This document shows positions 17,471 through 26,596 of a stretch of 64,000 bases of DNA, in pieces (position 1 is the first letter of the stretch; each line of letters starts with the position of its first letter). Made by a program: the position numbers and the translations under genes. The stretch is from positions 6,200,001-6,264,000 of the forward strand of contig NZ_CP087196.1 in NCBI RefSeq assembly GCF_024749285.1. The letters run 5' to 3'. Source of the stretch: Pseudomonas sp. B21-015 (GTDB taxonomy: Bacteria > Pseudomonadota > Gammaproteobacteria > Pseudomonadales > Pseudomonadaceae). The notes beneath the pieces were generated by a model, which saw only the letters and a list, made by a program, of their open reading frames with translations, did no database searches and was not told where the DNA came from.

Positions 17471-17974
17471 TCAAGGCATCAACACCGCCACCCGCAGTTG
17501 CTCATCCAGCGCCTGCTCATGAAACACCTGGCTCCTGCTCGCCCAAACGGCATGGGCCGGGCTGATTTCGCCGGTGAACGCCGCCGCCAGCTGACGCAAA
17601 TCGGCGACACTGCGTACACGCGGGCAGAAGGGTTCATCGTCGCAGTTCTGACTGGCGCTGCGGTAGGTGACCAGCAACCGATCCCACAACCCGTCACGCA
17701 CTTGCCTGACCGACTTCAGCTTCACAGCCTGCACGCCCAGTCGCTGTTTCAGCCCCTGTTCATCCAGCGCTTCGCTGGCCAGCAGCGCCTTGCCCACCAT
17801 CAGCACCTCGGCACGGGACGCGGTGTCGACGTCTGCCTGGCTAGTCAGCGCATCCGGCCAACCGGTGCGGGCCATGTTGGCAAGGAGCACCGAATGACCG
17901 ACGTCGGCAGCGCCCGCCATCCGACAAACACCGGCCCATAGCAATAAAATCGAGGCCATACGGAGCCACTGCAT
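17471..17974 (-). CDS. Secreted protein of unknown function
   Basis: A 167-residue protein that I do not recognise. The N-terminus looks like a signal peptide (hydrophobic ILLLWAGVCRMAGA, cleavage near AGAADV); the ATG five residues later is an alternative start. The mature part is predicted mostly helical, with two nearby cysteines (NCDDEPFCPR) that could form a disulfide in the periplasm. It is alone on the minus strand, next to the IS110 insertion, which did not disrupt it. The 307 bases upstream to 18281 hold no other gene but contain a promoter-like site for the divergent gene at 18282. Confidence 0.6.
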   Translation of the reverse strand: MQWLRMASILLLWAGVCRMAGAADVGHSVLLANMARTGWPDALTSQADVDTASRAEVLMVGKALLASEALDEQGLKQRLGVQAVKLKSVRQVRDGLWDRLLVTYRSASQNCDDEPFCPRVRSVADLRQLAAAFTGEISPAHAVWASRSQVFHEQALDEQLRVAVLMP

Positions 17975-18181
17975 ACCTAATTCCCTTTAGCGTGTAACGG
18001 ACGCTTAGAAACGTCCTATAGATTCTGGCGCGCACCATACAGAGGTTTGCTGAGAAGCGCCTGACAATCCCGTAGGAATATCGACCTCTAGGGGAAAAGC
18101 TTAAAAAATAGTCGGGGTGTGCGTAGGAAAAGGGCGATAACGCCGGTAATCCCCCTACAAAACCTGTCCATTTTCAGCACC

Positions 18182-18211
18182 TTGCGGCGCCTCGGCGCGT
18201 CCCTCTATAGT
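18182..18211 (+). promoter_or_regulatory. Sigma-70-type promoter candidate
   Basis: TTGCGG at 18182-18187 and TATAGT at 18206-18211, 18 bases apart, about 70 bases upstream of the gene at 18282. A TATAGT occurs in a similar context at 18906-18911 ahead of the paralogous gene. Confidence 0.5.
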
Positions 18212-18281
18212 TTTCGACGCGGCTGAAACACTGTGTCGGCCTGCCGGCGAGACTGCCCGACTTTCCACAGGACTGACTTCG

Positions 18282-18575
18282 ATGAACACGCGCCACTCAT
18301 TAACAGACCGCTATCGCCCGCTCAAAACCAGCTACAGCGACACCCCGGTGTTGGTCATCGACACCGAAGCCAGCCCGCACGAAATCCTTGACGCCGCCCG
18401 CCAACGCATCCGCGCCGCCAGCGACCTGCTCGAAACGCTCTATTGCCTGTGCTTTAAACAGGCCGACGTGAAAGACATTCCCAACATCGTCAACGCGCTG
18501 TACCTGCTGACCCAGGACGGCAACGAACTGCTCGAAATCGCCCGACAACGCCTGCCGAAAACCACAGCGGTTTGA
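18282..18575 (+). CDS. Small Pseudomonas protein, paralogue of the one at 19152
   Basis: A 97-residue cytoplasmic protein. It shares its layout with the product of 19152-19451: an N-terminal RYRPLKTSY-type segment, then VIDTEASPHEILDAARQRIR / ASDLLETLYCLCFK, then DIPNIVNALYLLTQDGNELL. The two are about half identical by eye, so they arose by duplication. The middle section resembles the helical DUF3077/DUF6124-type small proteins common in Pseudomonas. Function is unknown. No clear copy of the structured RNA seen before the paralogue is found upstream here. Confidence 0.72.
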   Translation: MNTRHSLTDRYRPLKTSYSDTPVLVIDTEASPHEILDAARQRIRAASDLLETLYCLCFKQADVKDIPNIVNALYLLTQDGNELLEIARQRLPKTTAV

Positions 18576-18611
18576 TGCAAAAAACAACCCCCAACTCCAC
18601 CACAATCCCCC

Positions 18612-18640
18612 TGTGTGGGCTTGCTCGCGAAGAACGATAA
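18612..18640. repeat. Truncated REP half
   Basis: TGTGTGGGCTTGCTCGCGAA lacks the central GAGC of the REP arm. It lies between the small protein gene and the antitoxin-like ORF. Confidence 0.6.
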
Positions 18641-18653
18641 CGCGGTCCACCAG

Positions 18654-18818
18654 ATGAGAAGCGAAACATCCGACACTCAACAACTCGACAAAACGGCCTG
18701 CGACGCATGGTTCAAAGCACAAGTACAAACCAGCCTCGACGCCCCTCGCCCCAGCATTCCAGATGAAGAAGTCACACACCTGATGGCAATCAAACGAGAC
18801 AAATTGCTCAAGCGATGA
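18654..18818 (+). CDS. PaaA2-like antitoxin / stability determinant, orphan
   Basis: A 54-residue ORF. The segment DAWFKAQVQTSLDAPRPSIP then DEEV closely follows the pattern of PaaA2-type antitoxins (xxEWLRAKVxxSLxDPRPxIPxDEV), which wrap around ParE-like toxins. No ParE/RelE gene follows; the next 330 bases contain the structured RNA and the gene at 19152. The start at 18654 is preferred because the in-frame ATG at 18615 lies inside a REP. The ribosome-binding site is weak. It may be a remnant of a toxin-antitoxin pair, or a solitary antitoxin. Confidence 0.62.
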   Translation: MRSETSDTQQLDKTACDAWFKAQVQTSLDAPRPSIPDEEVTHLMAIKRDKLLKR

Positions 18819-18918
18819 GTCTGTAAGCAACGCCCTATCTAAGCTTCATCCCGGTCCTACAACCGAAGACACCTTGTCGCCTATCGCCACCCGGTGGCTC
18901 ACACCTATAGTCGTGACT

Positions 18919-19115
18919 GTCGCTGCCAAATCAGCGGCTCGGGCTTGGTCACCCGATGGAATACATAAACGCGTCCGTTGTATGCTGCCGGCACTCAAGT
19001 GTCTGCACGCTATATGGTGGCTGTGTTTGGGACGCCTTAAGGCGTGCCGGCCTTTATGGATTCCACCGGTTGACCAACCCGAACACAGTCCGCCTCCATC
19101 GCTTGGTCACGATGG
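18919..19115 (+). ncRNA. Structured RNA element, copy A (pseudoknotted, Pseudomonas-type)
   Basis: Upstream block: hairpin H1 GTCGCTG/CAGCGGC (18919-18938), then H2 TCGGG/CCCGA with loop CTTGGTCA (18944-18951). Downstream block: closing stem P1 GGTGG-CTGTGT (19016-19026) with ACACAG-T-CCGCC (19083-19094), P2 ACGCC-TTAA-GGCGT (19032-19045), P3 CCGG/CCGG (19047-19069), junction TGACCAA (19071-19077), P4 CCATCG/CGATGG (19096-19115) with loop CTTGGTCA (19102-19109). The junction is complementary to the P4 loop and to the identical H2 loop. Copy B at 54671 keeps the whole design with different paired bases. It ends 36 bases before a small-protein gene. Whether H1/H2 belong to the same transcript is unknown. 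Confidence 0.75.
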
Positions 19116-19151
19116 TGGTGGCTTCATCTGATGCATTTGAGAATACATAAA

Positions 19152-19451
19152 ATGAATAAATGGAATCCGTCCACAAACAATCGCTACCTCCCGCTCCAAA
19201 CCAATCTCACCGATTCGCCGCCCCTGATCATCGACACAGAGACCAACCCCCAAGACATCCTCGAAGCCGCCCTCCAACGCATCCGGGCCTCCAGTGATCT
19301 CCTCAAAACCCTGCACTGCACTTGCTTCAAAGACGGTGATGTCGAAGACATTCCCCACATCACCCACGCACTCTTCTTGCTAACCCAGGATGGCTGCGAC
19401 CTGCTACAAGTCGCCCAACAACGCATGATGGGCTGGAAAGCGCCGGCCTGA
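19152..19451 (+). CDS. Small Pseudomonas protein behind structured RNA copy A
   Basis: A 99-residue cytoplasmic protein, paralogue of 18282-18575 (shared: RYLPLQTNL, IIDTETNPQDILEAALQRIR, ASSDLLKTLHC, DIPHITHALFLLTQDGCDLL). Two Cys (HCTCFK) are present here, and CLCFK in the paralogue. I chose the ATG at 19152 because its N-terminus aligns with the paralogue; the ATG at 19131 has no ribosome-binding site. Function is unknown. Its position directly after the structured RNA suggests control by that RNA. Confidence 0.72.
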   Translation: MNKWNPSTNNRYLPLQTNLTDSPPLIIDTETNPQDILEAALQRIRASSDLLKTLHCTCFKDGDVEDIPHITHALFLLTQDGCDLLQVAQQRMMGWKAPA

Positions 19452-19463
19452 CGCTGAGTGAAG

Positions 19464-19495
19464 ATCGTTCCCACGCTCCGCGTGAGAACGATCAA
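19464..19495. repeat. Single GATCGTTCCCACGC palindrome
   Basis: GATCGTTCCCACGCTCCGCG then TGAGAACGATC folds on itself. Same family as the paired copies at 4158 and 37453. Confidence 0.75.
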
Positions 19496-19520
19496 ACATA
19501 CCCCTTACGGACGACGCACC

Positions 19521-19874
19521 ATGAACCTCGCTCCCAACTTCCCCGACGATCACACCATGCACCTGCTCATGCAGTTGCTGCACGAAGAACTCGGCCTGCC
19601 CGAACGCAAAACCATCAGTCTCACCACCTCGATCAACTTCGACCTGGGCTGCAACGGTGCTGATGCGCTGCATTTGATGGAAGCGTTGGAAGAACAGTTC
19701 GGGATCGATTTCGTGGACTACGATGCCTATCGCTACTTTCAGCCGGATGGTTTTGATGTGCATTTCAAGCGCAGGGCAAAGGGGCGCGGTGACAAAGTCC
19801 CCCTGACCATCGGCATGCTCTATCAAGCCATCAAGACCCAACGCTGGGATACACAGGAACTGGAAAGCCAATAA
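19521..19874 (+). CDS. DUF1493-family acyl-carrier-like protein
   Basis: A 117-residue protein of the DUF1493 family, helical proteins related in fold to acyl carrier proteins. The signature part is TSINFDLGCNGADALHLMEA, where ACPs carry DSL; here the serine position reads Gly-Ala-Asp-Ala, so phosphopantetheine attachment is doubtful. The C-terminus (RAKGRGDKVPLTIGMLYQAI) is repeated in a gene fragment at 21292-21411. The start ATG at 19521 is used; upstream sequence is a REP-like palindrome. Role unknown. Confidence 0.78.
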   Translation: MNLAPNFPDDHTMHLLMQLLHEELGLPERKTISLTTSINFDLGCNGADALHLMEALEEQFGIDFVDYDAYRYFQPDGFDVHFKRRAKGRGDKVPLTIGMLYQAIKTQRWDTQELESQ

Positions 19875-19956
19875 AGCAGATGCCGCGTCTGAAACAGCAC
19901 GCACAACTGCAATTATTCTGGCTCTATCACCTCAGAAGTGAAGGCATATTAGCTTC

Positions 19957-20445
19957 ATGGCTAGAAAAACAGCGCCACTGCTCCCGCGTATTGCACGACT
20001 GCTTACCGACCTCGGCGAACGCCTAAAACTGGCTCGTTTACGTCGAAGGCCGACAGCGAAACAAGTGGCAGAGCGAGCCGGTATGTCTGTCATGACATTG
20101 CGTTCTCTGGAGTCTGGTGGTGCGGGGGTGACAATGGGTGCTTATCTGTCGGTGATGCACGCATTGGGTCTGGAGCAAGACTTGAACAAGATAGGCGAAT
20201 CCGATGAAACGGGACGTCGACTACAAGATGCTCAGTTAAGTCGAGCCCCAGGCCCAAAGGCTAAAAAACCAGGGCGCGAACCAAGCATAACCGCCACCAA
20301 AGCAAGCAAACCATCCGGCGCTCAGACAGGTAGCGTTATTCGTAAGTGGTCTCTCAGCGAGAGTGATCTTCGCGACTTCCCGCTGAATACCCACTCGCTG
20401 TCCGCTTTACTGACAAGAAAAAACAAGCCAGCCCCCAACACATAA
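19957..20445 (+). CDS. XRE/HipB-like transcriptional regulator without partner
   Basis: A 162-residue protein. The helix-turn-helix is at about residues 18-75 ([36 protein letters not shown]). A basic low-complexity linker ([20 protein letters not shown]) leads to a tail [20 protein letters not shown]. This form matches regulators that precede hipA-type kinase genes in Pseudomonas. No hipA follows: the next 250 bases have no long ORF and lead into the YhfG-Fic remnant. It may be the surviving antitoxin of a lost HipAB system, or a repressor of neighbouring genes. Confidence 0.72.
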   Translation: MARKTAPLLPRIARLLTDLGERLKLARLRRRPTAKQVAERAGMSVMTLRSLESGGAGVTMGAYLSVMHALGLEQDLNKIGESDETGRRLQDAQLSRAPGPKAKKPGREPSITATKASKPSGAQTGSVIRKWSLSESDLRDFPLNTHSLSALLTRKNKPAPNT

Positions 20446-20563
20446 CGAGTGAGGCATATTCTGGCGCGCATGGCTCAAAGGCTGGAAAAACCTGCAGTCT
20501 AGAAGCTCCAAAGCATCAAAAATACCAACCTATTTGCCAAGTCGTTTGAGCCACACTTGAACA

Positions 20564-20695
20564 TTGCACCCCCGCCGGTCGAACTACTTGGCGAGCTTGC
20601 GTCTTGAAGGCTTCGACACCACGCGTGCCGATGCCGAAAAGCCGCTCCCGACACGGGAATCGGTACTCAAAAAATATCGTCAGAATCCACGTTAA
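20564..20695 (+). pseudogene. YhfG-family Fic antitoxin, N-terminally damaged
   Basis: The frame ending in TAA at 20693-20695 encodes RRSNYLASLRLEGFDTTRAD then AEKPLPTRESVLKKYRQNPR, which is the conserved body of YhfG/FicA antitoxins (about 55 residues). In this frame a TGA at 20558 cuts off the usual N-terminus and no ATG remains; only a TTG at 20564 could start it. Its stop overlaps the Fic ATG (TAATG), the normal coupled arrangement. The 118 bases between the XRE gene and this stop codon show no gene. Confidence 0.68.
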
Positions 20696-21343
20696 TGGTG
20701 GATAAATACGGGGTCGGCCAAGACCCCTATTGTTACGCCGATAGCGACGTTCTGCATAACCTGCTCAACATCCAGGAAGCAGCTACAAAAAGCAGAGCGA
20801 GAACTCTCAGAAATTGCCGTCAGCAAACTTCGTCTCCTTCCCCCTCCGTACGACCTCTGCCTCCTGAAGCATATTCATAAGTCCCTGTTTTGTGACGTCT
20901 ACGAATGGGCCGGATTGCTAAGAACAGTGAATATCCAGAAGGGCGACACGCTTTTTTGTACGGCAGAACGAATCATCCCGGAAGCCGAAAAGATCTTTCG
21001 TGCCATGGAATGCGCTGCCTGGTTCGTAGGCAGCAGTAAAGCTGAGCTAGTTGTTAACGTTGCTGAGACATACGGCGACCTAAACGTTATCCACCCCTTT
21101 CGTGAAGGAAACGGTCGAGCTCAACGCATTTTGTTTGAACAAATCATCATCAACGCAGGATTTGCAGTCGATTGGTGGCTTGTAAAAGACGCCGCGTGGA
21201 TCCCGGCTAACATCGACGCCGTAACGTGCGACTACCGTGGGCTGGAAGCTATTTTCGAGCGTTGCATTGGTGACCCGTTGGACACGTCGATACCGTGTAC
21301 CTCAAGCACCGGGCCAAGGGACGTGGCGACAAAGTCCCGCTAA
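20695..21343 (+). pseudogene. fic: Fic-domain AMPylase, frameshifted
   Basis: The first 29 codons (MVDKYGVGQDPYCYADSDVL...) run in one frame; from about 20783 the homologous protein continues in another (LQKAERELSEIAVSKLRLLP, YEWAGLLRTVNIQKGD). Dropping one G near 20779-20782 restores a continuous Fic protein (QEALQKAERE). The catalytic motif HPFREGNGRAQR is intact at 21092-21127. Family members end soon after IGDPL; here the frame reads on out of frame through a DUF1493 fragment to 21343. Fic proteins transfer AMP from ATP to target proteins and are held in check by YhfG. Here both partners are damaged. Confidence 0.78.
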
Positions 21344-21411
21344 CCATTGGCATGCTCTATAAAGCAATCAAGAAGCAACGGTGGGACACGCGGGAAGTGG
21401 AAGAGACCTAG
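21292..21411 (+). pseudogene. 3' fragment of a DUF1493 gene
   Basis: The frame ending in TAG at 21409-21411 reads VYLKHRAKGRGDKVPLTIGM then LYKAIKKQRWDTREVEET. It matches the last 36 residues of the DUF1493 protein at 19521-19874 (FKRRAKGRGDKVPLTIGM...) with several substitutions. Non-coding similarity continues beyond both stops (GAATTATTCTGGCT at about 19913 and 21441). It is therefore the tail of a diverged paralogue and forms a direct repeat around the XRE-YhfG-Fic segment. Confidence 0.8.
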
Positions 21412-21510
21412 TGGTTCAAGACAGCAGAAGTGGAATTATTCTGGCTGTTTAGCGTGTTTACTGCGGGAATATTGCCAGTTCTGCTTCAAGGGAAATGAAT
21501 CAGCGCCCAC

Positions 21511-21541
21511 AAAAAAGCCGCCCCAAAGGGCGGCTTTCTCA
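21511..21541 (-). terminator. Rho-independent terminator of pckA
   Basis: Read on the minus strand, the stem AAGCCGCCC / GGGCGGCTT with a four-base loop is followed by six Ts. It lies 18 bases beyond the pckA stop codon. Confidence 0.93.
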
Positions 21542-21558
21542 TTACATCAAACCAGCTC

Positions 21559-23160
<1,602 letters not shown>

Positions 23161-23279
23161 CTACTACCGCGAAAAAAGTGGGCCGGATTATGCCAGAAAA
23201 GCCCAAAAAGTGTAGGGCCCTCCCGTCAGAACGGCGTTATTCCGGCGTTAAGCAGTGAATTTACCTGCGCTGAAGCGTT

Positions 23280-24182
23280 TTAGTGCCGGGTATATGACGG
23301 CGTATCAACCCCTGCACCGGCGAATAATTGGGTGATATCGGCCGCATCGAACAGGTAGCGCTCATTGCAAAACTGGCAATCGATCTCGATGCTGCCGCCA
23401 TGTTCAACCACCAGTTTCTGAGCATCTTCCAGACCCAGACTGACCAGCGCATTGCCCGAGCGTTCCCGAGAGCAGCTGCAACGGAAGCGTAGTTTCTGCA
23501 CATCGAACAGGCGCACTTGCTCTTCATGGTAGAGGCGATGGAGCACGGTTTCGTTGTCCAGGCTCAGCAATTCATCGGCGGTCAGGGTGCCACCCAGCGC
23601 GGTGATGTGCTGCCAGCTGGCAGCACGCTCTTCTTCGTCTTTCAGACGATCGGCAGGCAATTGCTGCAGCAACAGACCACGGGCACGACGGCCGTCGGCG
23701 TACAGCCAGAAACGCGTACCAACCTGCTGCGACATGACGAAATAGTTGGTGAAGCATTCCGACAGGGTCGCACCGTCGAGGTCGACGATACCCTGGTAAC
23801 GCTGACCCTGGGTCGGGTCGACGGTCAGCGCCAACACGCCATTGGGCATCAGGTCGGCGAGGGTCGCATCCGGCGCGATCTGCTCGGCGTGATAACGGGC
23901 CAGGCCGCGAATTTCGCGCTCGCTGGAGCACTCGATCATCAGCAACGGCACCGGACCTTCGGAACGGGCCTGAAGAATCAGCAAGCCATCGAACTTCAAG
24001 GTGCCAACCAGCAACGCTGCCGCGGCCATCAGCTCGCCCAGCAGTTGCGCGACCGGCTCCGGATAGGCGTGTTTGGCGAGGACTTCGGCATAGCTACGCT
24101 CCAACGCCACCAGTTCGCCGCGGGTGTCGCTGTCATCGAAGATGAAGCGTTGGGTGTAGTCGGTATCCGGTAGATCGGTCAT
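23280..24182 (-). CDS. hslO: Redox-regulated chaperone Hsp33
   Basis: A 300-residue Hsp33 holdase, activated when its zinc centre is oxidised. The four zinc cysteines are visible in the C-terminal part as CSC ([13 protein letters not shown]) and CQFC ([12 protein letters not shown]). The start at 24182 ([13 protein letters not shown]) is chosen because homologues begin there; nine further residues upstream are possible. It lies upstream of pckA on the same strand, as in P. aeruginosa. The 246 bases up to hslR contain no convincing gene. Confidence 0.95.
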   Translation of the reverse strand: MTDLPDTDYTQRFIFDDSDTRGELVALERSYAEVLAKHAYPEPVAQLLGELMAAAALLVGTLKFDGLLILQARSEGPVPLLMIECSSEREIRGLARYHAEQIAPDATLADLMPNGVLALTVDPTQGQRYQGIVDLDGATLSECFTNYFVMSQQVGTRFWLYADGRRARGLLLQQLPADRLKDEEERAASWQHITALGGTLTADELLSLDNETVLHRLYHEEQVRLFDVQKLRFRCSCSRERSGNALVSLGLEDAQKLVVEHGGSIEIDCQFCNERYLFDAADITQLFAGAGVDTPSYTRH

Positions 24183-24428
24183 AGGTCTGGGTATCTGAAT
24201 TGGTGACAAAAAAAAGGTTACAAAAATGGAAGTCGCGCAATGGCAGCGCTTTTGAGTGCGCCAAGTTCAGCCATGGAGGCATTTTATGGACAATCCGGGG
24301 TTGTTCCAAGCAAGGCCAAACCTCGGTTTTCGACGAGCGGTATTTTCAACTGCTCAATGCGTCGCTGGCGAATACCCCCATATGGCTGCACAGGTGGGCG
24401 ATTGCAAGTCTGCACCCGACGGCCGTCA

Positions 24429-24836
24429 CTACTCGTCGTTGCTGCTGCCACGAAACTTGAACAGATCCCGGCGCTGCTTCTTGCTCGGCTTGCCGTCGGT
24501 GCTCACGCCCAACGCCCCGGCCTTGCGCATGGCCGCAGCCGCTTCGCGCTTGGCAACGCTGGCTTCGGTTTCGGCATACAGGGCCTGAGCCTGCGGCGCG
24601 CCACGGCGCACGATCGACAGCGCCTGGACCACCACCGTGCGCTCTTCGAAGCCCGTGCGGATCTGAAACTCGTCGCCGACCCTCGGCTCCTTGCCCGGCT
24701 TGCAGCGCTCGCCCCGGCAATGCACCTTGCCACTTTCAATCGCGGCCTTGGCCAAGGCACGTGTTTTATAAAAACGCGCGGCCCACAACCATTTATCGAG
24801 ACGGACCTTGTCGTCCTCTTCGCTTTTTTGTGCCAT
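24429..24836 (-). CDS. hslR: Ribosome-associated heat-shock protein Hsp15
   Basis: A 135-residue S4-domain RNA-binding protein. The S4 motif is VRLDKWLWAARFYKTRALAK at about residues 11-30, and the tail is basic. Hsp15 binds free 50S subunits carrying a nascent chain and helps recycle them. Length and N-terminus match the family. It diverges from rimB. Confidence 0.93.
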   Translation of the reverse strand: MAQKSEEDDKVRLDKWLWAARFYKTRALAKAAIESGKVHCRGERCKPGKEPRVGDEFQIRTGFEERTVVVQALSIVRRGAPQAQALYAETEASVAKREAAAAMRKAGALGVSTDGKPSKKQRRDLFKFRGSSNDE

Positions 24837-25049
24837 GGAATGACCTCATTCTGAAATATCGATGAACTGTACTACCGTTTCTGTCGTGCCATGAATCACC
24901 ACGCTGTGGATTAGAATGCAGGCATTCCCCCCCGTTTGAGGGATGAAAATCCGGGCAGTAGATATCTGTCGCCTTTTACCCATTATTCTGCGTGAATACC
25001 GCGAATTCGGCCGCACGCGGCCTGAGCGGTTTTTGCCGGTTGAGCACTT

Positions 25050-25529
25050 TTGAAGACATTTGACCATTTGACCGTTGTCGGTCTGCGCGAGTGGGTGGCG
25101 CTCCCGGATTTGGGAGTCGCGGGCCTTCGGGCAAAAATCGACACCGGCGCCAGCACCTCCAGCCTGCATGCCACCGACATCGAGCCGTTCGAGCGCGACG
25201 GCGAACAGTGGGTGCGCTTCACCGCGCACCTGGGCACGGTGGTGCAATTGCGGCACCGGCGCTGCGAAGCACCGCTGGTGACGATGAAAACCATTAAAAG
25301 CTCCAACGGCCACGCGCAGATGCGCTACGTGGTCAGCACCACCCTGGCCCTCGGTGATCGGGTCTGGCGGGTCGAGTTCACCCTCGCCTGCCGCAAGTCC
25401 ATGCGTTATCGCCTGTTACTCGGCTCCAAAGCCCTGATCGACGGCCAGTTAGTGGTCAATCCGGGCATCAAATATGTACAAGACAAGCCGGTGTTCCCGG
25501 TATCTACCCTCTCCACAGGTGTTGCATGA
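25050..25529 (+). CDS. rimB: RimB-type retropepsin-like protease
   Basis: A 159-residue protein of the family often annotated as ATP-dependent zinc protease. The retropepsin-like motif DTGAS is plain ([20 protein letters not shown]) together with the later [17 protein letters not shown]. In Pseudomonas RimB removes glutamates added by RimK to ribosomal protein S6. The start is a TTG at 25050, since no ATG or GTG upstream fits the conserved N-terminus [18 protein letters not shown]. Its stop overlaps the rimK ATG. Confidence 0.88.
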   Translation: MKTFDHLTVVGLREWVALPDLGVAGLRAKIDTGASTSSLHATDIEPFERDGEQWVRFTAHLGTVVQLRHRRCEAPLVTMKTIKSSNGHAQMRYVVSTTLALGDRVWRVEFTLACRKSMRYRLLLGSKALIDGQLVVNPGIKYVQDKPVFPVSTLSTGVA

Positions 25530-26431
25530 AGATCGCTGTGCTGTCGCGGAACCCGCGTCTGTATTCCACCCGTCGTCTGGTCGAAGCCGGTATGGAGCGT
25601 GGCCATGAAATGGTGGTGATCGATACCCTGCGCGCCTACATGAACATTGCCAGTCACAAGCCGCAAATCCACTACCGCGGCAAACCGCTGGAAGGTTTCG
25701 ATGCGGTGATCCCGCGGATCGGTGCATCGGTAACGTTTTATGGCTGCGCGGTGCTGCGCCAGTTCGAAATGATGGGGGTGTTTCCGCTCAACGAATCGGT
25801 GGCCATCGCCCGTTCGCGAGACAAACTGCGTTCGCTGCAATTGCTGTCGCGCCGAGGGATCGGTTTACCGGTCACCGGTTTTGCCCACTCCCCGGACGAC
25901 ATTCCCGACTTGATCGAGATGGTCAACGGCGCGCCGCTGGTGATCAAGGTGCTGGAAGGCACCCAGGGCATCGGCGTGGTGCTGTGTGAAACGGCGACGG
26001 CGGCAGAGTCAGTGATCGAGGCGTTCATGGGCCTGAAGCAGAACATCATGGTTCAGGAATACATCAAGGAAGCCGGCGGCGCGGACATTCGTTGTTTCGT
26101 GGTTGGCGACAAGGTGATTGCGGCGATGAAGCGCCAGGCCAAGCCGGGGGAGTTTCGCTCCAACCTGCATCGCGGTGGCAGTGCGAGCCTGATCAAGATC
26201 ACCCCGGAGGAACGCATGACCGCATTGCGCGCGGCGAAGGTCATGGGTTTAGCTGTGGCGGGGGTGGATATCCTGCGCTCCAATCACGGGCCGCTGGTGA
26301 TGGAAGTGAACTCGTCGCCGGGGCTGGAAGGGATTGAAACCACCACCGGGAAGAACGTGGCGGGGATCATCATTGAGCATCTGGAGAAGAATGGCGGGCC
26401 GAATATGACGCGGACCAAAGGGAAAGGTTGA
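25526..26431 (+). CDS. rimK: Ribosomal protein S6 glutamate ligase RimK
   Basis: A 301-residue ATP-grasp ligase that adds glutamate residues to the C-terminus of S6, altering ribosome composition and, in Pseudomonas, host-adaptation traits. ATP-grasp features include [38 protein letters not shown] and the metal-binding [14 protein letters not shown]. It overlaps rimB by 4 bases. The usual third gene rimA is not obvious within this pair. Confidence 0.95.
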   Translation: MKIAVLSRNPRLYSTRRLVEAGMERGHEMVVIDTLRAYMNIASHKPQIHYRGKPLEGFDAVIPRIGASVTFYGCAVLRQFEMMGVFPLNESVAIARSRDKLRSLQLLSRRGIGLPVTGFAHSPDDIPDLIEMVNGAPLVIKVLEGTQGIGVVLCETATAAESVIEAFMGLKQNIMVQEYIKEAGGADIRCFVVGDKVIAAMKRQAKPGEFRSNLHRGGSASLIKITPEERMTALRAAKVMGLAVAGVDILRSNHGPLVMEVNSSPGLEGIETTTGKNVAGIIIEHLEKNGGPNMTRTKGKG

Positions 26432-26445
26432 AGCTTACTCGGTCC

Positions 26446-26580
26446 CTGTGGCGAGGGAGCTTGCTCCCGCTGGAGGCCGAAGGACTCCCGATTCCGGCAA
26501 CCGTATTCTTTTATTGAAATACGGTTGCCGGGTTTTGCGGCTGCTGCGCAACCGAGCGGGAGCAAGCTCCCTCGCCACAG
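26446..26580. repeat. REPIN, TGTGGCGAGGGAGC family
   Basis: CTGTGGCGAGGGAGCTTGCT and the inverse AGCAAGCTCCCTCGCCACAG flank a palindromic interior. It separates the convergent rimK and envZ genes. Confidence 0.9.
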
Positions 26581-26596
26581 AGGTTGTGTACGGCGC

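Noticed and set aside
18182..18281. A third copy of the structured RNA upstream of 18282
   Set aside because: Only the TATAGT context and some GC-rich inverted pieces are shared; the P1 stem, junction and duplicated loop cannot be found.
24256..24588. 110-codon plus-strand ORF with GGAGG before an internal ATG (24286) between hslO and hslR
   Set aside because: More than half of it is antisense to hslR, its composition is that of a shadow frame, and I recognise no similarity. The good ribosome-binding site alone is not enough.
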